Part shown: piece after piece, positions 1 to 8,122 of the stretch | Layout: every line of letters begins with the position of its first letter | Position numbering within the stretch: position 1 is the first letter of the stretch | Source of the DNA: Blautia faecis | GTDB taxonomy: Bacteria > Bacillota > Clostridia > Lachnospirales > Lachnospiraceae | Length of the DNA: 64,000 bases | Reading direction: 5' to 3' | NCBI RefSeq assembly: GCF_020554845.1 | Contig: NZ_JAJCIA010000013.1 | Span: forward strand, 31,479-95,478 | Translations under genes and position numbers: made by a program | The notes under the pieces: model-generated | What the model saw: only the letters and a program-made list of their open reading frames with translations | The model's database searches: none | Told to the model about the DNA's origin: nothing

Positions 1-2
1 CC

Positions 3-1010
3 TGGACAAACACTGCCGCAGTTCTTGATCAGGCAGGTGCATATGCAATTACTCTTTCTACATGGGAGGGAGAACTGCCTAAGGGCGTTACCCGTATAGA
101 TGTTCCCACATCCATGGCATGGTCTATCACCAGAACCATTTTATCAGGAGAAGAGGATTTGCCAAATGTGCGTGCCATTCAGGAAAAAATGAAACTAATG
201 CCACTTTCCAATTATATATCTGGAGATACTTATGAGCCTCCAAAGGGCAGCTATAGCGAAGAGAATAATTATGTTCCTGTTGATAAGGTTCTTTCCATGG
301 ATCCGGTTACATTTTTTAATAAGGCTAATGAATTAATGGTAAAGAATTCTCCGGCAGCTGCAGATAAGGAAATGCTTGAAAAAATAGCTGCTGTGAATGT
401 AGGACCTGGTATGGAATTTGATGCTTCTGTTCTTACCGGTGATGTTGCCAAAAGCTGGAAAACAATGCTGACAGAAATTCGGCCAAAGCTTGTTAAAGAG
501 GGAATGAAATTCTCAAAGAAGCTTGGCCAGTGGAGTTATTTTGGTGCACCAATCGGAGATTGTAACACAGAATATGCTTATCGTGCGCTGGTAGCACTTG
601 CAGGGCTTGGTGCCAATACCGTTGAGGTTGCATTGTATGCCAAGACAGAACAGGATGCGGATGGAAATCTTCTGACAGGAGAGAAGTCATATACCCTTCA
701 TTTCGAAAGCTATCCGCAGGTTCTTGAAGGAGGCTTCTGGTCTGTGACTGCATATGGGGATGATGATTTCCTGATCGATAATCCTATTGATCGTTACTGC
801 ATAAATGACCGTTCCGGTTTGAAAGCGAATGAAGATGGCTCTGTTGATGTTATTCTGTCTAAAGATGCACCGGAGGATACCACAAACTGGCTTCCTGTGG
901 GTGACGGTGGCTTCCACCTGTATATGCGTATCTATACACCTGATATGGATGCACTGGACACCTGGACGGCACCAACCATTACAGAGCTTGATCCGGCAAA
1001 CGTAAATTAG
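3..1010 (+). CDS. DUF1254/DUF1214 domain protein, 5' end outside window
   Basis: The reading frame is open from base 3, so the start lies upstream of the window and the methionine at 114 is internal. The C-terminal part shows the DUF1214 pattern: FWSVTAYGDDDFLIDNP followed by an NDRS motif and then NWLPVGDGGFHLYMRIY. The N-terminal part, ending in a VPT motif, fits the end of DUF1254. The two domains usually occur together in secreted or envelope proteins of unknown biochemistry. No signal peptide can be judged because the start is missing. It is the only plus-strand gene left of the parS zone apart from the alpha/beta hydrolase, and converges on the diguanylate cyclase gene over a shared terminator. 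Confidence 0.8.
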   Translation, partial: WTNTAAVLDQAGAYAITLSTWEGELPKGVTRIDVPTSMAWSITRTILSGEEDLPNVRAIQEKMKLMPLSNYISGDTYEPPKGSYSEENNYVPVDKVLSMDPVTFFNKANELMVKNSPAAADKEMLEKIAAVNVGPGMEFDASVLTGDVAKSWKTMLTEIRPKLVKEGMKFSKKLGQWSYFGAPIGDCNTEYAYRALVALAGLGANTVEVALYAKTEQDADGNLLTGEKSYTLHFESYPQVLEGGFWSVTAYGDDDFLIDNPIDRYCINDRSGLKANEDGSVDVILSKDAPEDTTNWLPVGDGGFHLYMRIYTPDMDALDTWTAPTITELDPANVN

Positions 1011-1040
1011 ATATTTCCGCAGGACACATTTATCAGGTAA

Positions 1041-1099
1041 AAAGGATCCCTCGCAAGGTAGAAGGCTAACAAGCCTCGTCCTTGCAGGGATCCTTTCAT
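1041..1099. terminator. bidirectional rho-independent terminator
   Basis: A 17-bp near-perfect stem (AAAGGATCCCTCGCAAGG against CCTTGCAGGGATCCTTT) lies between two convergent genes. A-rich sequence on the left and T-rich sequence on the right allow it to work on both strands. Confidence 0.85.
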
Positions 1100-2554
1100 T
1101 TACATTCCTTTCATTTTAAAATCAGCTTTCCCATTCTGTTTCACCTTATACAAAGCCATATCTGCGCTTTTACAAAGAGACATAACGTCTTCTCCCTGTT
1201 CCGGGAATGCAGCTCCGCCTGCGCTGGCTGAAAGCTCTACAGCCTCTCCTGTAGACAGTGTAAGCTGGGAAATCATCCTCTGAAACTTTTCCATATAAGT
1301 CTGCGCCATTTCCCCTGTAAGATTCTTCAGGTAAACCACAAATTCATCACCGCCATACCTGCCGATTATGCTATCCTCCGGGAAACAGCTTTTCATAGTT
1401 TTCGCAAAATGCTTCAGGCAGAAGTCTCCATTATTATGACCGTAAGTATCATTATAAATTTTAAAATTATCTACATCAATAAAGATGAAGATGCCTGGCG
1501 TTTTTTTACGCAATTCTTCTTCCACGGCAATCTGAAAAGCTCTGCGGTTCAGAATTCCGGTAAGAGGATCTGTAGTAGACAATCCCATGTACATTTTCTT
1601 ATCTTTTTTCTCCAGCAGCACAAGGGTCAGCATGTACAGCATCGTGAAGCCTACCAGAACACTTCCATATACTCCGCCCCAGGCGGAAAACTGCTGAGTA
1701 ATATCAGAAATATTCTTATTTGTCAATTCAACGATCACATACCAGCCTGGCATAACAGAAATACTCCTATAGGAAATTGTAGATTCCTCTCCTCTGATAA
1801 TAGCGGAAAATCTCCCATCCTTCTTTCCGGAACGCATGTCCTTTATCCACTGGTTGTAGGAATAACCTGCATCATACTGGAAATACTTCTGCTGAAGTAA
1901 AAGATTGTTCCAACTGCCAGACGGGCCGGAATTGTCACTGACACAGGTAATAAAATTTTCTGAATCGGCCTTTAACAGGTGAATACTGATCTTGCCCTGA
2001 AGCAGCTCATACTCACCCAACTGTCTGAGATTTTCAATCATAATCGACACATAAAGTGTATGAACCAGTGAAGTATCCCCTACTGGCACAAAAACAGTCA
2101 TGGTCATATTTCCAGTTCTGCTGGACTGGTAAGGATCCGAGTTAAAAGAAGTATCTGAAGCCAACGCCGCCTCATCCAGCTTCTTCTTTTTGATATCGGA
2201 AACAGCGCAGCTGCTGCTGCCATAAATTTCGCCATCATTCATAATAAAACCAATATCACCGAAAACAGTCTTGTCAAGATTTTTCTCCAGCTGTTCCAGG
2301 ATTTCCTCCGGTTGGGCATTTTCCATAGACCGGATCATCTTTATATCTTCCTGTACATAGTTCTGAAGATATTCCATAGAATCATTCATCTTTTCCGCGT
2401 ACAGGCCTGTGATCAGCTCCAGATGCTCTGTATTGAAATTCCGCGCAATTCTGCTCAGGTGAAAGTATGCCGCCACGATAATGACAAGGCAGACTACCAG
2501 ATACAAAGCCAGCAGGACTTTTCTTTTTCTTTTATTTTTTCTTCGATCTTTCAT
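1100..2554 (-). CDS. membrane diguanylate cyclase with extracytoplasmic sensor domain
   Basis: Predicted to make cyclic di-GMP from two GTP. Residues 13-32 and about 293-315 are membrane segments, enclosing a roughly 260-residue extracytoplasmic region of Cache-like size. The C-terminal domain starts at TTDPLTGILNRRAF and carries an intact GGDEF signature at residues 401-405 (RYGGDEFVVYL). The inhibitory RxxD I-site normally just upstream is replaced by FPED, so feedback by the product looks absent. The start codon overlaps the stop of the upstream sugar-binding lipoprotein gene by 4 bp, implying translational coupling and a shared signalling role. The ligand is unknown. Confidence 0.9.
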   Translation of the reverse strand: MKDRRKNKRKRKVLLALYLVVCLVIIVAAYFHLSRIARNFNTEHLELITGLYAEKMNDSMEYLQNYVQEDIKMIRSMENAQPEEILEQLEKNLDKTVFGDIGFIMNDGEIYGSSSCAVSDIKKKKLDEAALASDTSFNSDPYQSSRTGNMTMTVFVPVGDTSLVHTLYVSIMIENLRQLGEYELLQGKISIHLLKADSENFITCVSDNSGPSGSWNNLLLQQKYFQYDAGYSYNQWIKDMRSGKKDGRFSAIIRGEESTISYRSISVMPGWYVIVELTNKNISDITQQFSAWGGVYGSVLVGFTMLYMLTLVLLEKKDKKMYMGLSTTDPLTGILNRRAFQIAVEEELRKKTPGIFIFIDVDNFKIYNDTYGHNNGDFCLKHFAKTMKSCFPEDSIIGRYGGDEFVVYLKNLTGEMAQTYMEKFQRMISQLTLSTGEAVELSASAGGAAFPEQGEDVMSLCKSADMALYKVKQNGKADFKMKGM

Positions 2555-3585
2555 GAGACAGCATTCTCCATAAGGTAATCAGAATCAACCATAATAACTC
2601 CGGTATCAAAATACTTCTGCTCTGATTTTTCTCCCTTTATAAGAGAATTCAGGGAAAGCATTCCCAGATATCCCATCTGATCCTGTTTCTGCAGCACAGT
2701 CACTGCATGATACTCCGGATTCTGAAGCATCTGTTTCGTTTCGTCCGCCAGGTCAAAACCAACCAGCACCACATCTGTTCTTTCTTCCTTCAAAAGAGTA
2801 TTTACAATGCCAACAGTAGATGTGTTGTTACAACCGAAAAAGCCCTTTATATCTGCATTTTCTCTCAATAATGCAGAAGCATCCGATTGTGCCTTTTTCG
2901 TATCACCGCCATTAACTCTTATATCCTGAATGATTTCCCACTGCTCCGGTGCATTGCCCGCCCAGAAATTCAGGAATCCGGAAACACGATTTACCATTGC
3001 CTGTGAACTATCCGATGACAACTGGATTCCCACTTCCAGTGGGTCTGTCGGTGAATTCCCTGCATCATACAGCAGCTCCAGCATTTCTTTCGCTGCCATT
3101 TCTCCGGCATCTATATTATCTGTCATGTAACAGGCGTCAAATTCGCTGCTGTTAATAGAAGAATCAATAAGTACTACCGGAATATCCTTTTCCCGTACCT
3201 TCTGACAGCCGTCTGCCAGTGAATTGGAATCTGCCGGAGCCAGCAGGATTCCGTCAGCGCCTTGCTCCATAGCCTGGTTCATCAGGTCAATCTGGCCGGA
3301 AATGTCAGTTTCGTTATCAATTCCGCCAAGATAAACCGCTTCATCCAGTTTTTTTGCAGCTTCTGTTATACCATCTATTACCTTCTCCCAGTAAGCACCA
3401 TGATAATTTTTCAGAATAACATATATTTTCTTATCGCTTTCCGGATTGGAAATACAGGTATAGTCCACCACAGCGTGCTGCTCTGCTGCCTCCTCCATGT
3501 TTGCCTTCGAACTCCCCGAGCAGCCTCCCAGCAAAATAGATGCTACTCCCACAAAAACCAACCGATATGCTTTCGTTCGTCTCAT
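2551..3585 (-). CDS. sugar-type substrate-binding lipoprotein (Peripla_BP_4 family)
   Basis: A 344-residue periplasmic-binding-protein fold of the ribose/galactose class. The N-terminus is a lipoprotein signal peptide with lipobox LLGGC, lipidated Cys at residue 22. Diagnostic stretches are NQAMEQGADGILLAPADS and VPVVLIDSS in the N-lobe and KGFFGCNNTSTVGIVN in the C-lobe. No ABC permease or ATPase gene is adjacent; the partner is an overlapping membrane diguanylate cyclase. The inference is that it acts as a ligand-presenting sensor subunit on the outer face of the membrane rather than as a transport component. Which sugar or other ligand it binds cannot be read from the sequence. Confidence 0.88.
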   Translation of the reverse strand: MRRTKAYRLVFVGVASILLGGCSGSSKANMEEAAEQHAVVDYTCISNPESDKKIYVILKNYHGAYWEKVIDGITEAAKKLDEAVYLGGIDNETDISGQIDLMNQAMEQGADGILLAPADSNSLADGCQKVREKDIPVVLIDSSINSSEFDACYMTDNIDAGEMAAKEMLELLYDAGNSPTDPLEVGIQLSSDSSQAMVNRVSGFLNFWAGNAPEQWEIIQDIRVNGGDTKKAQSDASALLRENADIKGFFGCNNTSTVGIVNTLLKEERTDVVLVGFDLADETKQMLQNPEYHAVTVLQKQDQMGYLGMLSLNSLIKGEKSEQKYFDTGVIMVDSDYLMENAVS

Positions 3586-3610
3586 TTTTTCCCCAGTACT
3601 TATACCCCAA

Positions 3611-3639
3611 ATTATAACGCTTGGAACGTAGATATTGAA
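3611..3639 (-). promoter_or_regulatory. sigma-A-type promoter for binding protein/diguanylate cyclase pair
   Basis: On the minus strand TTCAAT, 17 bp, TATAAT lies just upstream of the lipoprotein start. The -10 is perfect and the -35 weak. Confidence 0.5.
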
Positions 3640-3775
3640 TAGTTACCAGATATTTTGTATTTTTTCATATATTTTTTGTGTATATCTGATATATTATATG
3701 CCTGCTGTATAAGGGATGTCAATGTCTATTCTTCACGATTCCCAGTCTGCATCCTCCGTTTCTGATTTCTGTTAT

Positions 3776-5392
3776 CTATTTTTCATACTCCTTAACCTTC
3801 TTTTCATACTCTTCCTGGTTTTCTATTACATGTTTTACAATATGTCCATGGCTTTTTTTCTTGGCAGCCAGATTCCGGCCAGGACGTTCGGCATATTGAT
3901 CTTCGGGAATCTCCAATGCATTTGCCACGGCATGAATAATTCCGTTGCTGCTGTATGTGGCTCCGCTGACAGCATCAATGTTCAGACTTTGTTCCTCTTT
4001 CATCTCTTCAATTACAACTGGCGCAGCTTTAAAAAAATATTCTTCTGTGTCACAGTATGAGAAGATGGAAATATCCGTTACCTGCTGATTTTCCACAGTA
4101 ACCTGAACTTCTACATCACCACGAAAGGCATCGGCAGATCCTGTATATACGCCATCGACAAGGTTCCGGAAGCGGCCTGCAGAAATAAATTCAGCCTTGT
4201 CCGCAGCTTTATCATCAGAACCATTCTCCGCAGTCTCTGAAGTTCCTGCCTCCTTCAAAGCATTCTGTACAGCCTGAATCAGCCCCTTACTGCTATATGT
4301 AGCACCGGATACGGTATCTGCATTCGTATTCTGCTGTCCGATTATTGCAGAAAAGATTTCAGCTTTCGCTTTTTCCATATAAGACTTGTCATCCTCATAA
4401 CTATCCAGTGTAAGACTGGTTATTTTTCCGTCCGCCACACTTACAGTGACACGTATCGCTCCACGATAGCCCTCACCTGTTCCAGTATAAGTACCGTCTT
4501 TATATCTGAAACCTTCAACAACACCGCCTGCTATATTTCTATCCTTCGTATAGCTTCTCGCCGTAAGGAGCTGGGAAGCCCCAATCATCACACACGTGAG
4601 CAATACTCCGATCACCATTCCATATTTAATTCCAAAATGCACATTTCCTTTCGGGCACCAGCTAATGCACTGCTGGCACGCAATGCACTCTCCACCTGTA
4701 ACTTGTTCCTTTTTCGTAAAATCAATTCCCATGCTGCATTTCGCAGTACACAAAGAACAGGCACTGCATTCTCGTCCGAGCTTTTCGATTTTCAAAAATG
4801 CACCTCTGGAAATCAGTGCATACACCGCTCCCATTGGACAGAAATATCTGCAAAAGAATCTCTTTACCAACACTGATCCTGTCAAAATCACCAAGAGTAA
4901 AATTCCCCCCACCGAGCACAAAGGCTTCACTCCCGGCCAATGTCCAGGCACAATATACTGGCCAAATATTTCCCACGGACCTTGCTTTTTCCAGGTCAAA
5001 ACACCACTCCATATAAATATTACAAAATAAACAAGTACTCCATATTTTGCCAGTTTCAGAACTCTGTCAGCTTTCTTGTATATTTCTGGATTTCTGTTCC
5101 GCCTCCAGCTGCCTTTTCCCAGCTTCCGCGCTGCAAACCACAAGAAATCCTGCACAGCTCCAAAGCTGCAGAAAAATCCGCAAAAAAATCTCCCCACCAG
5201 TACACTTCCTGGCACTGTCGCGATTAGTACATACACCGAATACCTGACACTCTCCCAGGAAATACTTCCAGCATAGATCTGGGAAAAGATATCTCCAATA
5301 GCTGTAAATCCTGTTACGAACAGTTCTGGGGTTAAGATAAACGACAGTAGTTGGATAACTATTTTTATCCAGTTGTTCTTTCTATTTTTCAT
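3776..5392 (-). CDS. membrane polyferredoxin with two extracytoplasmic FMN-binding domains
   Basis: A 538-residue electron-transfer membrane protein resembling NapH/NosR/RnfG parts joined in one chain. The membrane part carries paired FFCxxFC motifs (Cys71/75 and Cys181/185), followed by two 4Fe-4S clusters: CSACSLCTAKC at 209-219 and CIACQQCISWC at 236-246. A further membrane segment (about 258-277) leads to two tandem FMN-binding domains, residues 295-380 and 411-493, each with the flavinylation motif SGATYSS (Thr365 and Thr479). These motifs predict covalent FMN attached outside the membrane. No ApbE flavin transferase or terminal reductase is nearby, so the electron acceptor is unknown. 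It appears monocistronic. Confidence 0.88.
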   Translation of the reverse strand: MKNRKNNWIKIVIQLLSFILTPELFVTGFTAIGDIFSQIYAGSISWESVRYSVYVLIATVPGSVLVGRFFCGFFCSFGAVQDFLWFAARKLGKGSWRRNRNPEIYKKADRVLKLAKYGVLVYFVIFIWSGVLTWKKQGPWEIFGQYIVPGHWPGVKPLCSVGGILLLVILTGSVLVKRFFCRYFCPMGAVYALISRGAFLKIEKLGRECSACSLCTAKCSMGIDFTKKEQVTGGECIACQQCISWCPKGNVHFGIKYGMVIGVLLTCVMIGASQLLTARSYTKDRNIAGGVVEGFRYKDGTYTGTGEGYRGAIRVTVSVADGKITSLTLDSYEDDKSYMEKAKAEIFSAIIGQQNTNADTVSGATYSSKGLIQAVQNALKEAGTSETAENGSDDKAADKAEFISAGRFRNLVDGVYTGSADAFRGDVEVQVTVENQQVTDISIFSYCDTEEYFFKAAPVVIEEMKEEQSLNIDAVSGATYSSNGIIHAVANALEIPEDQYAERPGRNLAAKKKSHGHIVKHVIENQEEYEKKVKEYEK

Positions 5393-5576
5393 TTTTTAGC
5401 TGCTTCTTTTTGTAGGCTATCTTTTTTCAACTGCTTCCAAAATTTCCATTTCACAAACACCGAAAGCCTATCAATAATCATAAAAAAGCACTCCCTTCCA
5501 AGTAATAGTATACTCAAAAAAGAATGCCTTTTCTATCATTTTCACATTATTTCTTCACTTTACCGAAAGCTATACA

Positions 5577-6764
5577 TCATCCCAACAACGCCTTCATAAT
5601 CCCCACATAACATCTGAATACATTTGTCAGATCTTCCACCTCCGCATATTCATCAATGGTATGCGCCAGATTTTCCCTTGCAGGTCCCATTCCAATAGTA
5701 CGGATGCCTGCTTCTCCTGCATAATGACTTCCATTTGTACAGAAATTGTAGGTAGTTACCTCTGGAGAAAAACCCTCTTTTTCCAGTTCGGATTTTATTT
5801 TTGCCACCCACTCCTCTTCTGCGCCAAACAGCCAGCCTGGGAAAAAACGTTCTCCCTGGATTTTTTCTCCGGTGTAGCATTCCTCTTTTCCCACTGCATA
5901 AGAAACCTTATAGGAAAACTGCGGATCCTTTTTCTTCAGCTCTTCCATTTTTTCAATGATTGGCTGAAGCACGCTTTCCTTGGTTTCACCTACCAGAAGT
6001 CTGCGGTCATAGGTTGCACGGCAGTATTCCGGAACAACGGAGGCTCCTGGATATGGGGAAGATTTTACGTCTGTCAGCTCCAGGATTCCTTTTCCCAGTT
6101 TATCCTGGACAGGCGGTTCGATCTTGCGGATAGCCTGAATGGCCTCACACATTTTATATACTGCATTTACGCCCTTTTCCGGGTTTGCTGAATGTGCCGG
6201 TACACCAAAGGTCTCAACCACAATTTCCGCACGGCCACGCTGGCCTACCTTCAAATTCATTTCAGAAGCTTCACCAATTACCACATAATCCGTTTTCACT
6301 TTCTCACTTATTTTTCGCGCGGCAACACCTTCGAAGCATTCTTCATGCACAACACCTGCCACATATACATCTCCGGCAAAATTTTTTTCATTTTCCACCG
6401 CATATCTATGCGCAGCAACTGTAAATGCAGCTACCGCACCTTTCATATCAGCAGCTCCTCTGCCATAAAGCTTTCCATCTTCAACAACTGCATGAAATGG
6501 ATCATGTTTCCAATCCTTTAAATTTCCAACTGGAACCGTGTCTATATGTCCATCAAACAGGACTTTCGAACCAGGATTTTTTCCTTTAATATGACCGATC
6601 ACATTTCCGTAGCAGTCAGTTTCTATCTCATCGAAAACACCGGTCTCTTTCATATACGCCTTTAAAGCTTCCGCCGCTTTATCCTCGTGTCCTGAATAGC
6701 TCTGACAGTTTATCAGACTTTTTGCCAGCTCAATTACTTTTTCGTCCCATTTTTCACTTATCAT
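5577..6764 (-). CDS. ygeY: YgeY-family M20 metallohydrolase
   Basis: A 395-residue zinc-dependent M20 peptidase/deacylase. Metal-site signatures are visible: GHIDTVPVG, YGRGAADMKG, VHEECFEG and a C-terminal AHTIDEY. The pattern matches the family annotated as selenium-metabolism-associated YgeY hydrolase, related to ArgE/DapE. No purine- or selenium-related genes are adjacent, so the substrate is open. The start overlaps the end of a 25-codon upstream frame (the stop codon of the latter lies inside the first codons of this gene), and the messenger has a long leader with a terminator-like hairpin. Both point to leader-based control. Confidence 0.85.
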   Translation of the reverse strand: MISEKWDEKVIELAKSLINCQSYSGHEDKAAEALKAYMKETGVFDEIETDCYGNVIGHIKGKNPGSKVLFDGHIDTVPVGNLKDWKHDPFHAVVEDGKLYGRGAADMKGAVAAFTVAAHRYAVENEKNFAGDVYVAGVVHEECFEGVAARKISEKVKTDYVVIGEASEMNLKVGQRGRAEIVVETFGVPAHSANPEKGVNAVYKMCEAIQAIRKIEPPVQDKLGKGILELTDVKSSPYPGASVVPEYCRATYDRRLLVGETKESVLQPIIEKMEELKKKDPQFSYKVSYAVGKEECYTGEKIQGERFFPGWLFGAEEEWVAKIKSELEKEGFSPEVTTYNFCTNGSHYAGEAGIRTIGMGPARENLAHTIDEYAEVEDLTNVFRCYVGIMKALLG

Positions 6765-6831
6765 CTACCAATACCTGTGTTGCACCAAGATTAGTTCTCA
6801 GTCCCATTAAAATTGTTTTCAATTTTTTCAT
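6754..6831 (-). CDS. 25-residue leader frame overlapping ygeY
   Basis: An ATG frame of 25 codons starting MKKLKTILMG and ending LVDDK lies in the ygeY leader, 8-10 bases after a GAGGCGGAAA stretch that can serve as a ribosome binding site. Its stop lies within codon 3-4 of ygeY (ATGATAAGTGA), giving an 11-bp overlap that could couple translation. The peptide is basic and hydrophobic at the start and is not recognised. It may be a genuine small protein, a leader peptide, or chance. Confidence 0.45.
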   Translation of the reverse strand: MKKLKTILMGLRTNLGATQVLVDDK

Positions 6832-6871
6832 AGTTAATTTCCGCCTCGTAAAAAAATTGTTTTTTAGTCTG

Positions 6872-6908
6872 AAAAAGGCGCAGACACATTGAAGTGTTCT
6901 ACGCCTTT
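6872..6908 (-). terminator. terminator-like hairpin in ygeY leader
   Basis: Read on the minus strand: AAAGGCGTAGAACACTT, a short loop, then a complementary arm ending TGCGCCTTTTT. It follows the DUF3881 gene and also sits downstream of the promoter at 6939-6967, so it either ends the DUF3881 transcript or attenuates ygeY, or both. Confidence 0.7.
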
Positions 6909-6938
6909 GTAGTTTCGTTTGCTTTTTGATGGTTCTGC

Positions 6939-6967
6939 ATTATAGGAGCTTTTTTCGAAGTTGTCAA
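6939..6967 (-). promoter_or_regulatory. consensus sigma-A promoter upstream of ygeY leader
   Basis: On the minus strand TTGACA, exactly 17 bp, TATAAT. Both hexamers are perfect. Transcription would cross the hairpin at 6872-6908 before reaching ygeY. Confidence 0.85.
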
Positions 6968-7045
6968 GAGCTTTTTTATTAACTTTGAGATTGTGTTTTA
7001 TAACTTAACTTAAATTAGTCTATAAATATGAATCTAAAGATTCGT

Positions 7046-7918
7046 CTAAAAATGCAGCTGCCCCTGCAGCCAAATCAGCCCCTTAAATCTGCGTCCCACA
7101 GCCGGTTCGCCCAGCAGATCCGCACAGTTTATACACACATCGAACTGGATATCATTGCACTCGATAGTCATCTGGCACAGTTTCTCACCAGTGAGAATGT
7201 TCTTAAAATTCACAAAATCCACGATTTCGCCCATCACACTATACTGATCACATTCAATTCCATGAGGCATAAAACAGGTATCCACAATTGTCAACACATC
7301 ATCTGTAACAATACGCTCAGAAATCATGGAATACATATCCATATCTTCCATCGTAAGGTCTTCCATGGCTTCTTCATCACCATTTCTGGCAGCCGCGATC
7401 AGATTATTGCGGTTTTTTGTCAGCTCTCGCTCTACTTTTACAGCTTCTTTATCTTTCTGAACCGAAAAAAGGATCTTCCCTTCTCTTGCCAGTCCTGTAA
7501 TCGTCAGTGGCTGTCCTTCACGCACATTCCCCTTATACTTCTCCAGCATATATTCTGCAGGATTCTGAAGATAAAAGATCAAAGTCACGCCAAGGCGCAT
7601 GTCATCACACGCCCCTGCATAAGACTCTTTTTCTGCGTGTCTCTCCACGACTACACTCTCCTGAGAGGTGATTCCTGTGCCGCGAAAGAACGGAAATGAA
7701 TATTCTACGTGAAACTCATTGTCTTCATCATACTGTCCACAGACTGTTATTCCACAGTCACAGCCATAATTCTTGGAATATTGTACAAAAACTCCATCCG
7801 GATGATTCTCCACTGCAATTTTCTCATCGTAAGTATTTATCACATCCTGAATGATTTCCTGCATTTCTTTACGTGACTTTACCTTTGAAAAGCCAACAGT
7901 TCTTAAATAACTATGCAC
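7046..7918 (-). CDS. DUF3881 family protein
   Basis: A 290-residue soluble protein beginning MHSYLRTVGFSKVKSRKEM, preceded by GGAGGTGATA. The whole length matches the DUF3881 pattern known from Lachnospiraceae, for which no function is established. No signal peptide, membrane segment or catalytic motif stands out. Regions rich in Asp/Glu and Met (EEAMEDLTMEDMDMYSM) precede a C-terminal part with several Cys residues (ECNDIQFDVCINCADLL). It lies between serS and ygeY, all on the same strand, but each seems to have its own terminator. It is useful as a lineage marker. Confidence 0.8.
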   Translation of the reverse strand: MHSYLRTVGFSKVKSRKEMQEIIQDVINTYDEKIAVENHPDGVFVQYSKNYGCDCGITVCGQYDEDNEFHVEYSFPFFRGTGITSQESVVVERHAEKESYAGACDDMRLGVTLIFYLQNPAEYMLEKYKGNVREGQPLTITGLAREGKILFSVQKDKEAVKVERELTKNRNNLIAAARNGDEEAMEDLTMEDMDMYSMISERIVTDDVLTIVDTCFMPHGIECDQYSVMGEIVDFVNFKNILTGEKLCQMTIECNDIQFDVCINCADLLGEPAVGRRFKGLIWLQGQLHF

Positions 7919-8001
7919 ATTATCACCTCCCTGTTAAGCAGTCTTATTGCAAATCAAACAACTTTTCAGATATTCTGATATTCTCCGGACCATCTGATAT
8001 T

Positions 8002-8060
8002 TTACTTTTGATCTATTACTATTTTCAGATCATTTACTTTTAATCTATTACTATTTTCAG
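8002..8060. repeat. two 27-bp direct repeats, period 32
   Basis: TTACTTTTGATCTATTACT and its copy with one G-to-A change occur at 8002 and 8034, each ending ATTTTCAG, in the gap between serS and DUF3881. The function is unknown; it may be a slippage product or a regulator site. Confidence 0.7.
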
Positions 8061-8102
8061 CTCAAAGTCCAATTTTTGGTATTTTTATGCTATTTCATTT
8101 TT

Positions 8103-8122
8103 AAGTCCAATTATTTGGACTT
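8103..8122 (-). terminator. short hairpin overlapping serS stop
   Basis: AAGTCCAA/TTGGACTT stem with a TTAT loop that contains the stop codon region of serS. It is AT-rich and short, so a weak terminator. Confidence 0.4.
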
